DNA of 64,000 nucleotides. Origin: Roseovarius halotolerans. GTDB lineage: Bacteria; Pseudomonadota; Alphaproteobacteria; Rhodobacterales; Rhodobacteraceae. Shown here piece by piece: positions 7,889-15,472 of the stretch. Both the position numbers and the translations under genes were made by a program. The stretch lies in NCBI RefSeq assembly GCF_900172255.1, contig NZ_FWFU01000001.1, positions 62,001-126,000 of the forward strand, written 5' to 3'. The notes under the pieces are model-generated. The model was not told where the DNA came from. It saw nothing but the letters and a program-made list of their open reading frames with translations, and did not search any database. Numbering within the stretch: position 1 is the first letter of the stretch; each line of letters starts with the position of its first letter.

Positions 7889-8404
7889 ATGTCAAATTTT
7901 GCAGAGCTCTCTGACACTTCACATGTCCTTCGAGTCGTCAGCGTTCCGGATGACCAGGAGCACCGCGGCCAGGACTTCCTCGCGACTGACCTCGGCCTCG
8001 GCGGAACATGGGTGCAGACGTCATACAGCGGAAATATCCGCAATAAATTCGCCGGAATCGGAGATTTCTACGACGCAGATCTCGACATCTTCGCCTCACC
8101 CGCGCCGGCTCCCGATTACACGCTAAATGCCGGCGGAACCTGGTCACCACCGCCTGCACCCGCCGGCCAGGGCTGGGCGATTCCGGAGGGTGAGACGGCA
8201 TGGCATCTCGATATCAACTTGGCCGACGCCATCGCGCTCGATGAGCTTGATGGAGTCGGTCCAACGGTTGCGCATGCCATCATTTCAGAACGCGATATCG
8301 CGGGACTATTTGCATCCTTGGAAGACCTCGCGGCCCGCGTCGATGGCATCGGCACGGCCACGACAGACAACTGGACAAACGCTTTCGCAGGAGCCGCTGA
8401 ATGA
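7889..8404 (+). CDS. Phage tail-associated protein with C-terminal helix-hairpin-helix
   Basis: A 171-residue protein with ATG at 7889. Residues 10-100 match a module common in marine phage proteins, recognisable by LGGTWVQTSY and an FAGIGDFYDADLD-type segment followed by Pro-rich strands. Residues 112-165 look like a ComEA-type helix-hairpin-helix pair: NLADAIALDELDGVGPTVA, then an Ala/Arg-rich helix, then a VDGIGTAT repeat of the hairpin. Helix-hairpin-helix modules usually contact the DNA backbone, which is unexpected in a tail-tip gene. The stop overlaps the next start (8401). Confidence 0.6.
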   Translation: MSNFAELSDTSHVLRVVSVPDDQEHRGQDFLATDLGLGGTWVQTSYSGNIRNKFAGIGDFYDADLDIFASPAPAPDYTLNAGGTWSPPPAPAGQGWAIPEGETAWHLDINLADAIALDELDGVGPTVAHAIISERDIAGLFASLEDLAARVDGIGTATTDNWTNAFAGAAE

Positions 8405-10065
8405 CCCTTTACGTCGCTGTCGTCCCAGACACAGATACATTCGATCCGGTCACCCACGCTCGGTTCGATCTTGATGTGTTGCAGCTAACCATGTCGCATC
8501 GAGACAATCGCCTGGCTCAGGTGTCTCTTGAAGTCAGCAATCCTCGCACGCCGCTTTCCAGCCTGATTGATGCCCGGGTATTCCTTTCAGACGCCGACGG
8601 CCTGGTCTTTTCTGGCCGTTTCTCATATGTGCCCCGCGGCGCCGTGGGCGATACCGTTACGCTCGAAGCCATTGCCAGGGAAGATGATATCGACGGACAG
8701 ATCGCAAGCCTCACCGAAAGCCTGAAGGTGGCCCCATTCTACGACTCCCTTTTCGTGCCGATCGGGGCAGAGGATGACCCCGCCGAGGTTCTGGCTGGAT
8801 ATCCCCGCACGCTCGCATACAGCCGCACAGGTGGTGGCGTGGCGGCGGTCGATGCACTTTCCGGCGCGACCACGCTGGAACTGAAGCCGCTTACCGACAG
8901 CATCAGATATGATGTCGAGCCCGTCGCGAAGTCCTACGGCGTCAATCTCACCGTCGCCTGGCGTCAGCTCATCAAGCAGACGATTTCTGATCCGTCCTGG
9001 ACGCGTGACCTCTCTACCATGACACCCGAGGGCCTGATTTCCGCCTGGCCCACCCTCGGCCAGGTCATCGGCACAGGTTTCCGGGTTTCCGAGTCCAGCA
9101 TCGCCGAGGAACTCGATGCCTTCGACCGCCCGCAGCGTGAGCAGGTCGAGCGCATCGAAGCCGTTTCCTCGGATGAACTCGACCCCGCGTGGATCGACGC
9201 CGGCGAGTTCCGCAGGATCGCAGAAATCGCGCCCATGACAGCTTCTCTCGCCTTCACATACTCCGGCGAGGTTTCCAGAGTTCAGACCGCATCTTTCAAG
9301 CTTCCTGCCGGACTTCAGGATGGCGCGACTCTCGATGAGGAAGAGATCGAGGATATCACTCTCAACGACATCTCCCGAAGCGATGCGCCGGCCTGGAATC
9401 CGGGCACAGACTACGAAGAGGGCGATGAGGTTGTCGATGGAGGCAGTCTTTATCGTTCGCGGCGAGATCATACATCCCTCCAGGAGAGAACACCCGCTGA
9501 CTGGGTTCTGATCGGCGACGCAGCCTCAATCGACTCCAGGCGCACATTTTCTTTCTTCTCTACGGCCCGCGGACAGGCGGCCCTGGATCACGCGCTGGAG
9601 CGTGTCCGGGCCCGCGCCAGGATTGCCTCCCGCTGCGTGCGCGTGAGTTTTGAGGCACGCATGCCTGACCCGCACAGCGTCACGGAAGACTGCCAGGTCA
9701 CGCTCGCGCATCCGAAGATCCCGGGTGGCACGATCACGGGCCGTCTGGTCGAATACACGCTGGAATGGTCTGGTGAAAACAGATTCACAATTCGCGGCAC
9801 GATCGCGGCGTGTCCTGGAAATGGCGGCACAGACGATGCGTCACTGGACATCGACACCAGCGGCGCGCCATCAACTGGTGCCAGGGCAAGCGTCCAGATC
9901 AAAAACAAAGGCCCGGAGCAGCAAGCGGCATTCGACGCCGGGACCGATATTCCAGAGACAAGCATCGACATCAAAACGACGCCGGCGCCGGCTGTTGAGC
10001 TCGAACATGAGATCACCGTCACGCCGTCCGGCACCATCGCAATACCAGATCAGGCCACCGTATGA
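8401..10065 (+). CDS. Tail tip/baseplate protein with carbohydrate-binding-like module
   Basis: A 554-residue protein coupled to both neighbours by ATGA overlaps. The N-terminal 250 residues are rich in beta strands and have the acidic, Asp/Ser-rich character of baseplate hub proteins. Near residues 330-370 the spacing W-N-P-G-T-D-Y-E-E-G-D-E-V-V followed by LYRSRR matches the small CBM5/12 chitin-binding fold seen in many tail proteins. The C-terminal 100 residues are Pro/Thr/Ala-rich and probably extended. A role in tail-tip assembly and surface sugar contact is inferred. Confidence 0.6.
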   Translation: MTLYVAVVPDTDTFDPVTHARFDLDVLQLTMSHRDNRLAQVSLEVSNPRTPLSSLIDARVFLSDADGLVFSGRFSYVPRGAVGDTVTLEAIAREDDIDGQIASLTESLKVAPFYDSLFVPIGAEDDPAEVLAGYPRTLAYSRTGGGVAAVDALSGATTLELKPLTDSIRYDVEPVAKSYGVNLTVAWRQLIKQTISDPSWTRDLSTMTPEGLISAWPTLGQVIGTGFRVSESSIAEELDAFDRPQREQVERIEAVSSDELDPAWIDAGEFRRIAEIAPMTASLAFTYSGEVSRVQTASFKLPAGLQDGATLDEEEIEDITLNDISRSDAPAWNPGTDYEEGDEVVDGGSLYRSRRDHTSLQERTPADWVLIGDAASIDSRRTFSFFSTARGQAALDHALERVRARARIASRCVRVSFEARMPDPHSVTEDCQVTLAHPKIPGGTITGRLVEYTLEWSGENRFTIRGTIAACPGNGGTDDASLDIDTSGAPSTGARASVQIKNKGPEQQAAFDAGTDIPETSIDIKTTPAPAVELEHEITVTPSGTIAIPDQATV

Positions 10066-12533
10066 GCTATGAACGCCGCATCGCCAGCCAGGGACTCAAG
10101 CCCCTGGATGGATTTCGTCCCGAGCCTGCAGGAGATCGTGAGGCCGGATCCATGATCCGCGCGGCGGGTCCGGCGGGTGAAGACAAGCGCGGGCACAAAA
10201 GTCTCGATCAGGCAATGCACCATCTCCTGGAGCTTCGGACACGTTCTGAAACCGCCCGATATTCGGATGCTGGCACGATCCAGACAGGCGAATACAGCGT
10301 CTATACCCTGCGCGCTGACGGCACACTCGACATCGTTTTGGAAAAGCCCCCTGCGCCGCCCGAAATCCAGCGCTTGAGCGACGGCACATACCGACATCGA
10401 GCATGGCGCGTGACAGCCCTGGTATTCTCGGCCAGCGACAGCACGGTGACGTGGCCCTCGAATGTGAAATGGGGACGCGTCGGATATGAACTTTCCGGCG
10501 ATCCGGCGACGCTTTCCGAGATGCCTGGGCCGCCGGAAAATCCGCGGCCCGCAGGAACGGCGGATTTGTTCGAGCTGGTCTATTTCGAGCGCACCGGTGA
10601 ATGGTGGGCAAATGTTGTGGCGGCTGGCGTTGAGTCGTCCGACCCCCTCAATCCCGACGAAGACCCGAATGCGCCGGACCAGACTCCAGAAGATCCCGGC
10701 GATGAAGGCACGGATCCGTCAGAGACGCCGGATCACAGCTACACAGATCCAGTCACCGGCGACCCTCTCACGCCCGTTCAACCGCCAGCTACGGATGGCG
10801 AGATCCTGGCACTTCACAGCGGTGCAATCTCAAGAACGAATGACGGCGGCCACACATGGAGACGGCTCTCCAGTCCAGATTCACCATACAATTTCTCGAC
10901 TCTGAAGGGGCAAGGAACTCTTGTCTCAACAGTCAGCGGAAAGGCGCTATTCTCAAGCAATCTCATCAATTTCACAGAGCTTGCATTTCCGACTGAATAT
11001 TTCTCGGAGATCACACTCGAAAACGGCGATTTTGAATCCGGCGATTTGACGGGATGGAATGTCACAGAAGGATCCGATCCGCTTGTGCTCGACACAGTAT
11101 CGCCGGCGCAGCGCGGCGGCACGTACTATCTCGCTTCTGATCAGGAATCCGCAGACAGCGCATTCTCTGTCGAGCAGTCTGTGTCAGTGCCATCAGAGAG
11201 CAATACGATTCAAGTATCCGCGGATGTGCTCGCTGAAAGCGGACTCGCGAGAATCGAGTTTCTCCGCGCTTCAGTGCTGCCGTCTCTCAACTCTGAGGCG
11301 GATTGGAGCGGCAGCATCATTTCCGGATACGCGACGGCACAAGATGGATCGTCTCTCGATCTCGAAGTCGAGTCCGGTGGCATGGACGGCATCGGTCAAA
11401 ACGGTAACGGCGGTCAAAAAACCGTCGCATTGAAATATCAAAACGGTGATCTTTACGATCGTCCTTGGATCCTCGTTTTGAGAGATATTGACGCGCATGA
11501 GACGGTGACTTTCGATGCAGAGGATTTTGTCGAGCTGCGAAAAATGGACGGATCCGATGCATTTGCGAATGTCGGCACTTTTGCGATTGTCGGTGCAAAC
11601 TCAGAAAACAATGACTGCGGGGTCGTTTTGAAAAACGGTCGCGTGACGCTTGAGCTTGACCTTCTTCTGTCTGCTGTCGATTTTTCTTCTTCGCCCGTTC
11701 TCGCTGAATTCTTCAATGAAAGCGGCCCATCCAGAGAAACGATTACGTCTACGACTTGGGGCACGAACGACTGGGCGCGACGATCTGTCTCTGCAAACCT
11801 CGAAGGCAATTTTGAGGATCTGGTTGTGCGACTGTCGGGCGATGGGTCTGAGTCAGTCGTGTATTTCGACAATGTTTCTGCCGGTGTTTATTCAAGCAGA
11901 GATGAGACCGTTTCTGTCGTTGCGAGAGATCTCATTAACCGTCAGCATTTCGTCGCGACAGCATCAAGCATCCATGTCGTAAAGAACGGTGTGTCGGATT
12001 ACATAGCGCCGATTCCTTTCAAGCCGCTTTTTATGGCCGTGCATGCAGGAAATGTTGTGATCGCAGACACGCAGAAAATCGGCATTTCGGCGAATGCAGG
12101 ACTTTCTTTTAGCGTTGTCGAAAAGCCTGGCGTCGCGCAGGTTCTCGCAAATCCGAGTCCGATCGCCGTTCTGCAGAACGGCGAGATTTACAACGTCGAA
12201 ACCGATGCGACATTGTCTCTTCTTCGAGAAGCTGCGCCGGATACGAGTCTGTCTTGGGGAGCAAAAAGGCAGGTCTGGTATTCACTCGCGGACGGACCCG
12301 GTCTTGTAAAAGCCCGGGAATGGGACTCTCCGGAAAGTCATTCACAAATGCCGCGCAGCGCAACGGCCGGAGACACCGCCGGCGACCGTCGTGTGCTTGC
12401 TCTCGACAGCGGAGACTTGATGGGTTGGGTGCCCATTTCGAGAGATCTCTTCCATTTCGATGCTTCTTCAGATTCGTGGAAAATCTCAATTCCGCTGAAA
12501 GAAGCGATACATGACATTCAAGAAGTGAAGTGA
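10062..12533 (+). CDS. Large tail fibre / receptor-binding protein
   Basis: This 823-residue protein is the largest in the phage region. The N-terminal 100 residues, encoded in an ATGA overlap with the tail-tip gene, probably attach to the tail. An acidic Pro/Asp-rich linker spans about 190-240. Residues 250-310 contain a BNR-type segment (SRTNDGGHTWRRL). A jelly-roll-like segment starts near residue 325 (ENGDFESGDLTGW) and a second related strand set follows near 540-600. The C-terminal part again has sialidase-repeat-like strands. These are sugar-binding folds, so host receptor binding is the likely role. Confidence 0.65.
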   Translation: MSYERRIASQGLKPLDGFRPEPAGDREAGSMIRAAGPAGEDKRGHKSLDQAMHHLLELRTRSETARYSDAGTIQTGEYSVYTLRADGTLDIVLEKPPAPPEIQRLSDGTYRHRAWRVTALVFSASDSTVTWPSNVKWGRVGYELSGDPATLSEMPGPPENPRPAGTADLFELVYFERTGEWWANVVAAGVESSDPLNPDEDPNAPDQTPEDPGDEGTDPSETPDHSYTDPVTGDPLTPVQPPATDGEILALHSGAISRTNDGGHTWRRLSSPDSPYNFSTLKGQGTLVSTVSGKALFSSNLINFTELAFPTEYFSEITLENGDFESGDLTGWNVTEGSDPLVLDTVSPAQRGGTYYLASDQESADSAFSVEQSVSVPSESNTIQVSADVLAESGLARIEFLRASVLPSLNSEADWSGSIISGYATAQDGSSLDLEVESGGMDGIGQNGNGGQKTVALKYQNGDLYDRPWILVLRDIDAHETVTFDAEDFVELRKMDGSDAFANVGTFAIVGANSENNDCGVVLKNGRVTLELDLLLSAVDFSSSPVLAEFFNESGPSRETITSTTWGTNDWARRSVSANLEGNFEDLVVRLSGDGSESVVYFDNVSAGVYSSRDETVSVVARDLINRQHFVATASSIHVVKNGVSDYIAPIPFKPLFMAVHAGNVVIADTQKIGISANAGLSFSVVEKPGVAQVLANPSPIAVLQNGEIYNVETDATLSLLREAAPDTSLSWGAKRQVWYSLADGPGLVKAREWDSPESHSQMPRSATAGDTAGDRRVLALDSGDLMGWVPISRDLFHFDASSDSWKISIPLKEAIHDIQEVK

Positions 12534-12588
12534 CGAACGGCGAGGCGCTGCGGGACCGATATTCCAAGAAAGGAATTGAGGCCCGAAA

Positions 12589-13146
12589 GTGCGCAAAATC
12601 GCCATCATCGTCGGACATAACAAACGCGGCCAGGGTGCCGTGCGCGTCACCGACGGCAAGACAGAATTTCAGTGGAACAGCGACCTGGCTTCCCGGATTC
12701 GCGCATATGCGGAAGATGACCCGTATTCCGAGGTCCGCATTTTCTATCGCCAGACCAACATGGGCTACACGAAACAGATCCAGGATGTCTATGCCCGGGC
12801 AGATGCTTGGGGCGCGGATGTCACGATCGAACTTCACTTCAATGCCGCAGCCGATGCATCGGCATCATACACATGCACACTTTCGAGTGGAACCGCCGGG
12901 AGCCTCGCGCTCTGTGAGCGGCTGCAAGCTGCCCAAGTCAGAGTCATGGGGCTCGATGATGCAGGCGTGAAAATCCGGAATCGTGGCGGCGGCCGGGGTT
13001 GGAGATCCCTCTGGACTGGTGACGCGCCGGCAGCGCTCATCGAGCCGTATTTTGGAAGCAACCCCAGGGACTGCATTCTCGCAGACAAGCGCAAAGATGA
13101 GCTTGCCCGGGCGCTCTATGAAGCGGCGCGGGAGAGCGTTGCATGA
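12589..13146 (+). CDS. Endolysin, N-acetylmuramoyl-L-alanine amidase (Amidase_3)
   Basis: A 185-residue enzyme that would cut the amide bond between muramic acid and the stem peptide. The expected zinc ligands are visible as His10 (VGHNK), Glu26 and His83 (ELHFNA), with the catalytic Glu at 152 (IEPYFGSN). It begins with GTG at 12589 after AAGGAATTGAGG. No signal peptide is present, so it needs the holin for release. It heads a lysis cassette of overlapping genes (holin-like, small membrane protein, spanins). Confidence 0.88.
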   Translation: MRKIAIIVGHNKRGQGAVRVTDGKTEFQWNSDLASRIRAYAEDDPYSEVRIFYRQTNMGYTKQIQDVYARADAWGADVTIELHFNAAADASASYTCTLSSGTAGSLALCERLQAAQVRVMGLDDAGVKIRNRGGGRGWRSLWTGDAPAALIEPYFGSNPRDCILADKRKDELARALYEAARESVA

Positions 13147-13502
13147 AGCAAGATCTCGCATCATTTCTACCCGACAACGCCGGGCGCGCTGCCGTCGCCG
13201 GTATTGCCGGCGGTATCGTTGCGTGGGTGACGAATAAGCAGAATCCGCGCGAGGGCATCGCGTCGATCATTGTCGGATGCATTACCGCGATCTACCTCGG
13301 ACCGATCGTCGCACCCATCCTTGAACCGGTTATCGGCGCGATCAGCCCAGGAAACGACGCAGTTGGATTTGCGTCTTTCGTCTGCGGGATGTCCGGAATC
13401 TCTATTTCTGGTCTGATCATGGATGCGGTGAAGCTGCGCCGCGGACAAATTCAACATCAGATCAAGACACCGATCGAGGAGTCGTACGATGACGACTCGT
13501 GA
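13143..13502 (+). CDS. Holin-like membrane protein
   Basis: A 119-residue protein with hydrophobic segments at about residues 15-30, 40-65 and 75-97, then a charged C-terminal tail ending in DDD. This is the size and layout of class I holins with three membrane spans. It overlaps the end of the endolysin gene by 4 bases, and the next small gene starts inside its 3' end. It should form the lesion that releases the amidase. The family cannot be named from motif alone. Confidence 0.75.
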   Translation: MKQDLASFLPDNAGRAAVAGIAGGIVAWVTNKQNPREGIASIIVGCITAIYLGPIVAPILEPVIGAISPGNDAVGFASFVCGMSGISISGLIMDAVKLRRGQIQHQIKTPIEESYDDDS

Positions 13503-13596
13503 TGTTGTCAAAGAACGCGCGCGGAAAGAAGGGCGCGCATGGTTTGTCGCAGCGATCGTCGGCGGCTTGTATCTGCTTGCGGGGTATCTGACATGA
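13489..13596 (+). CDS. 35-residue single-span membrane protein in the lysis cassette
   Basis: The ATG at 13489 is preceded by GAGGAG and the frame ends at TGA 13594-13596, overlapping the holin-like gene before it and the Rz gene after it (ATGA at 13593). The first 18 residues are charged; residues 18-34 form one hydrophobic span rich in Val, Leu and Gly. The tight coupling on both sides supports real translation. An antiholin or pinholin-like partner is possible but unproven. Confidence 0.7.
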   Translation: MTTRDVVKERARKEGRAWFVAAIVGGLYLLAGYLT

Positions 13597-13919
13597 TCGC
13601 ATTCCTCCGCACACTTGGACTCGGAAAATGGATCGCCCTGGGCGGCCTCGTCGCGCTCATCGCGGGCGCCTTTTGGCTTCAGTCTGAGCGTCTCGATCGC
13701 GCCCAGGGCGCGCTTGAAGAGGCTCATGAAGATCTCGAAATTGAACGCGCAGCACGCACCCGTGCTGAAGACGCCGTGACCTCGGCAGTCGAGCGCGCCG
13801 AACGCCTGGCCGCCGCACGCGACGCCGCCCGCCGCCGCCTGGCCGACCGCCTGGCTGCCGTCGAGGCCGCCAAGGGTGAGTGTCTTGAAACAGAATTGCC
13901 GGCGGGGTTGCTCGACTGA
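13593..13919 (+). CDS. Inner-membrane spanin (Rz-like)
   Basis: A 108-residue protein with an N-terminal membrane anchor at residues 8-28. Residues 30-95 form a long Glu/Arg/Ala-rich coiled coil, the standard layout of i-spanins. It is encoded after the endolysin and holin genes and its stop overlaps the start of a small lipoprotein gene (TGATG at 13919), as Rz and Rz1 do. Together they would fuse inner and outer membranes at the final lysis step. Confidence 0.85.
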   Translation: MIAFLRTLGLGKWIALGGLVALIAGAFWLQSERLDRAQGALEEAHEDLEIERAARTRAEDAVTSAVERAERLAAARDAARRRLADRLAAVEAAKGECLETELPAGLLD

Positions 13920-14149
13920 TGCGCGCCCTGGTCATCATATCCGCCCTGGCCCTGGCCGGCTGCGCGCAGCCCGAACCGATCCTGGACCGGCTCCCTGTGC
14001 AGGTCGCGACATGCCCAAATCCCGAAGAGCGCGCCCGACTCCTCGAAGGATCCACATTCCGAGATCTTGCCCGGTCCCGTGCCGAGGCCCTGACAGGATG
14101 GGAAGAATGCTTCAATGCCGCGCGTGAAAACGGAGAGGCGCTGCAATGA
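13919..14149 (+). CDS. Outer-membrane spanin lipoprotein (Rz1-like)
   Basis: A 76-residue protein with a signal sequence ending in a clear lipobox (LALAGC, Cys15). Mature Rz1 proteins are short, Pro-containing and outer-membrane anchored; this one has Pro near the lipid anchor and then a helical charged region. The start overlaps the Rz stop by one base. Pairing with the upstream coiled-coil protein makes the spanin assignment firm despite low sequence conservation in this family. Confidence 0.85.
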   Translation: MRALVIISALALAGCAQPEPILDRLPVQVATCPNPEERARLLEGSTFRDLARSRAEALTGWEECFNAARENGEALQ

Positions 14150-14295
14150 GTAGCTTTCAAGCATTCCTCGCGACCGCCGCCGCGCTGACTATCACATACG
14201 GCGCGGTTGGAGCTTTCGCGTGGTCTGCTGTCGATGCCGTGCATGACGAAATCTGCGCGAATCTCAACGGACCGATTCCAGAAAATTGCGAGTAA
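14146..14295 (+). CDS. 49-residue small membrane protein after the spanins
   Basis: The ATG at 14146 overlaps the Rz1 stop in an ATGA, and the frame ends at TAA 14293-14295. Residues 5-27 are a hydrophobic Ala/Thr-rich span followed by a short soluble tail with two Cys (CANLNGP and the final NCE). The coupling implies expression with the lysis genes. No family is recognised. It could be a lysis modifier or a superinfection-related protein. Confidence 0.65.
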   Translation: MSSFQAFLATAAALTITYGAVGAFAWSAVDAVHDEICANLNGPIPENCE

Positions 14296-14356
14296 TTTTT
14301 GGATGCAGGAAATTTTCCCTATGTCTCGGGAAATGAAGCAGAAAAAGGGGCCGGCG

Positions 14357-15208
14357 ATGGACCTCAAATTCGGAAAGCGCATCCTTGTAATCCCTGATGC
14401 GCATGGGCGATCGACGGAGTCATTCTCCGACCTTGACAGATTCGACGCCGCCGGAAAATTGATCCGAGACGAAAAACCGGACATCGTTGTTTCTCTCGGC
14501 GACCTCGCCGACTTCGACCCACTCTCACCCTACAAGATGAAAGCCGCCGCCGCGTTCGACGGCAAGGCGGTCAGAAAAGAGGCCCTTTTTCGGACTGAAA
14601 TTCTTAATCGGATCGCCGGCCCCACGCGCCACGCGAATGAGCGTCATCGCCGCGGCCGGCATAAAGAGCGCATCCACGAGCCCGTCTGGATCGACCTCGA
14701 GGGCAATCACGAGGAGCGCTGGCGCCGGTATCCCGAAACCGATCTCCTCGGCCACGACTTCCTTCAATGCGAAAGTGAAGAGGCCGGCTGGATCTGGCAT
14801 CCGTTCTTGAAGCCCGTCGATATCCTCGGCGTTCTTTTCTCGCATTACTTCACGACCGGAGTCTCGCGGCGGCCTGCCCAAGTGAACACGATCCTCAATA
14901 AGACGCATCGCTCCTGCGTCTTCGGACACACGCACTCCTTCGGCTTCGACCAAAAGCCAGTTCTCGGCGGCGGGACAATCTCTGCTCTGTGCGCCGGATC
15001 ATTCAAGCCCCCGCATCGCACCGGTGAACATGAATGGTCGGGCCTTGTCATGCTCGAAGACGTGAAAGACGGGTCATTCTGCATTCGCCAGATCCCATAC
15101 GATCATGTTCTCGAAAAGTACGGCGAAGGAGACTACGCGCAGAAGCTCCGCACCCGCCGCGCCCAGGCAGCTCAAGATCGCGAAAACGCCCGCCATGCAT
15201 ACGCATAA
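14357..15208 (+). CDS. Calcineurin-like metallophosphoesterase
   Basis: A 283-residue protein with all core motifs of the two-metal phosphoesterase fold: D-x-H (Asp14, His16), GD (Asp49) followed by Asp52, GNHE (Asn117, His118), His163, and GHTH (His191, His193). The ATG at 14357 is preferred because AAGGGG lies 6 bases upstream; in-frame ATGs at 14303 and 14333 lack this. It is a late gene between lysis and integrase, not a structural gene. The substrate is unknown; nucleic acid or nucleotide phosphodiesters are typical for phage versions. It may be a conversion gene or act in late DNA metabolism. Confidence 0.85.
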   Translation: MDLKFGKRILVIPDAHGRSTESFSDLDRFDAAGKLIRDEKPDIVVSLGDLADFDPLSPYKMKAAAAFDGKAVRKEALFRTEILNRIAGPTRHANERHRRGRHKERIHEPVWIDLEGNHEERWRRYPETDLLGHDFLQCESEEAGWIWHPFLKPVDILGVLFSHYFTTGVSRRPAQVNTILNKTHRSCVFGHTHSFGFDQKPVLGGGTISALCAGSFKPPHRTGEHEWSGLVMLEDVKDGSFCIRQIPYDHVLEKYGEGDYAQKLRTRRAQAAQDRENARHAYA

Positions 15209-15274
15209 AAACACCCAGTCAACCTTATTCTCACTTTCTGCTTTGTCTCAGAAAAACCCGCCAATTTTCCGCGC

Positions 15275-15472
15275 ATGAAACACGAACGCACAGACATATC
15301 CCGCCTCGCCGCCGCACATGAATTCGTCGCAAGTATGGTGGCCGACCGCCCGGACGGCGCCGCATATCTTCCGCTATTCAATCGTCTTGAAAAAGAGCTT
15401 GAAGCAGTGGCCGCCCAGGAGAGCGCTATTGAACGGGCAAGACGGATCAGTCGGGCGCGGGCAACTGCTTGA
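15275..15472 (+). CDS. Small hypothetical protein next to integrase
   Basis: A 65-residue, Ala/Arg/Glu-rich, probably helical protein (HEFVASMVADRPDGAAYLP in the first half, then LEKELEAV). Its end overlaps the convergent end of the integrase gene by 26 bases. The upstream ribosome-binding sequence is weak. Small proteins of this kind are common beside phage and genomic-island integrases in Rhodobacteraceae (a recollection, not a search result). No function can be given. Confidence 0.5.
   Translation: MKHERTDISRLAAAHEFVASMVADRPDGAAYLPLFNRLEKELEAVAAQESAIERARRISRARATA

Noticed and set aside
3486..12566. GACCGATATTCC recurs near 3486, 9944 and 12555, suggesting a dispersed phage regulatory repeat.
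   Set aside because: The copy at 9944 is inside coding sequence, flanks differ, and only the first forms a strong stem; chance and coding constraint are enough.
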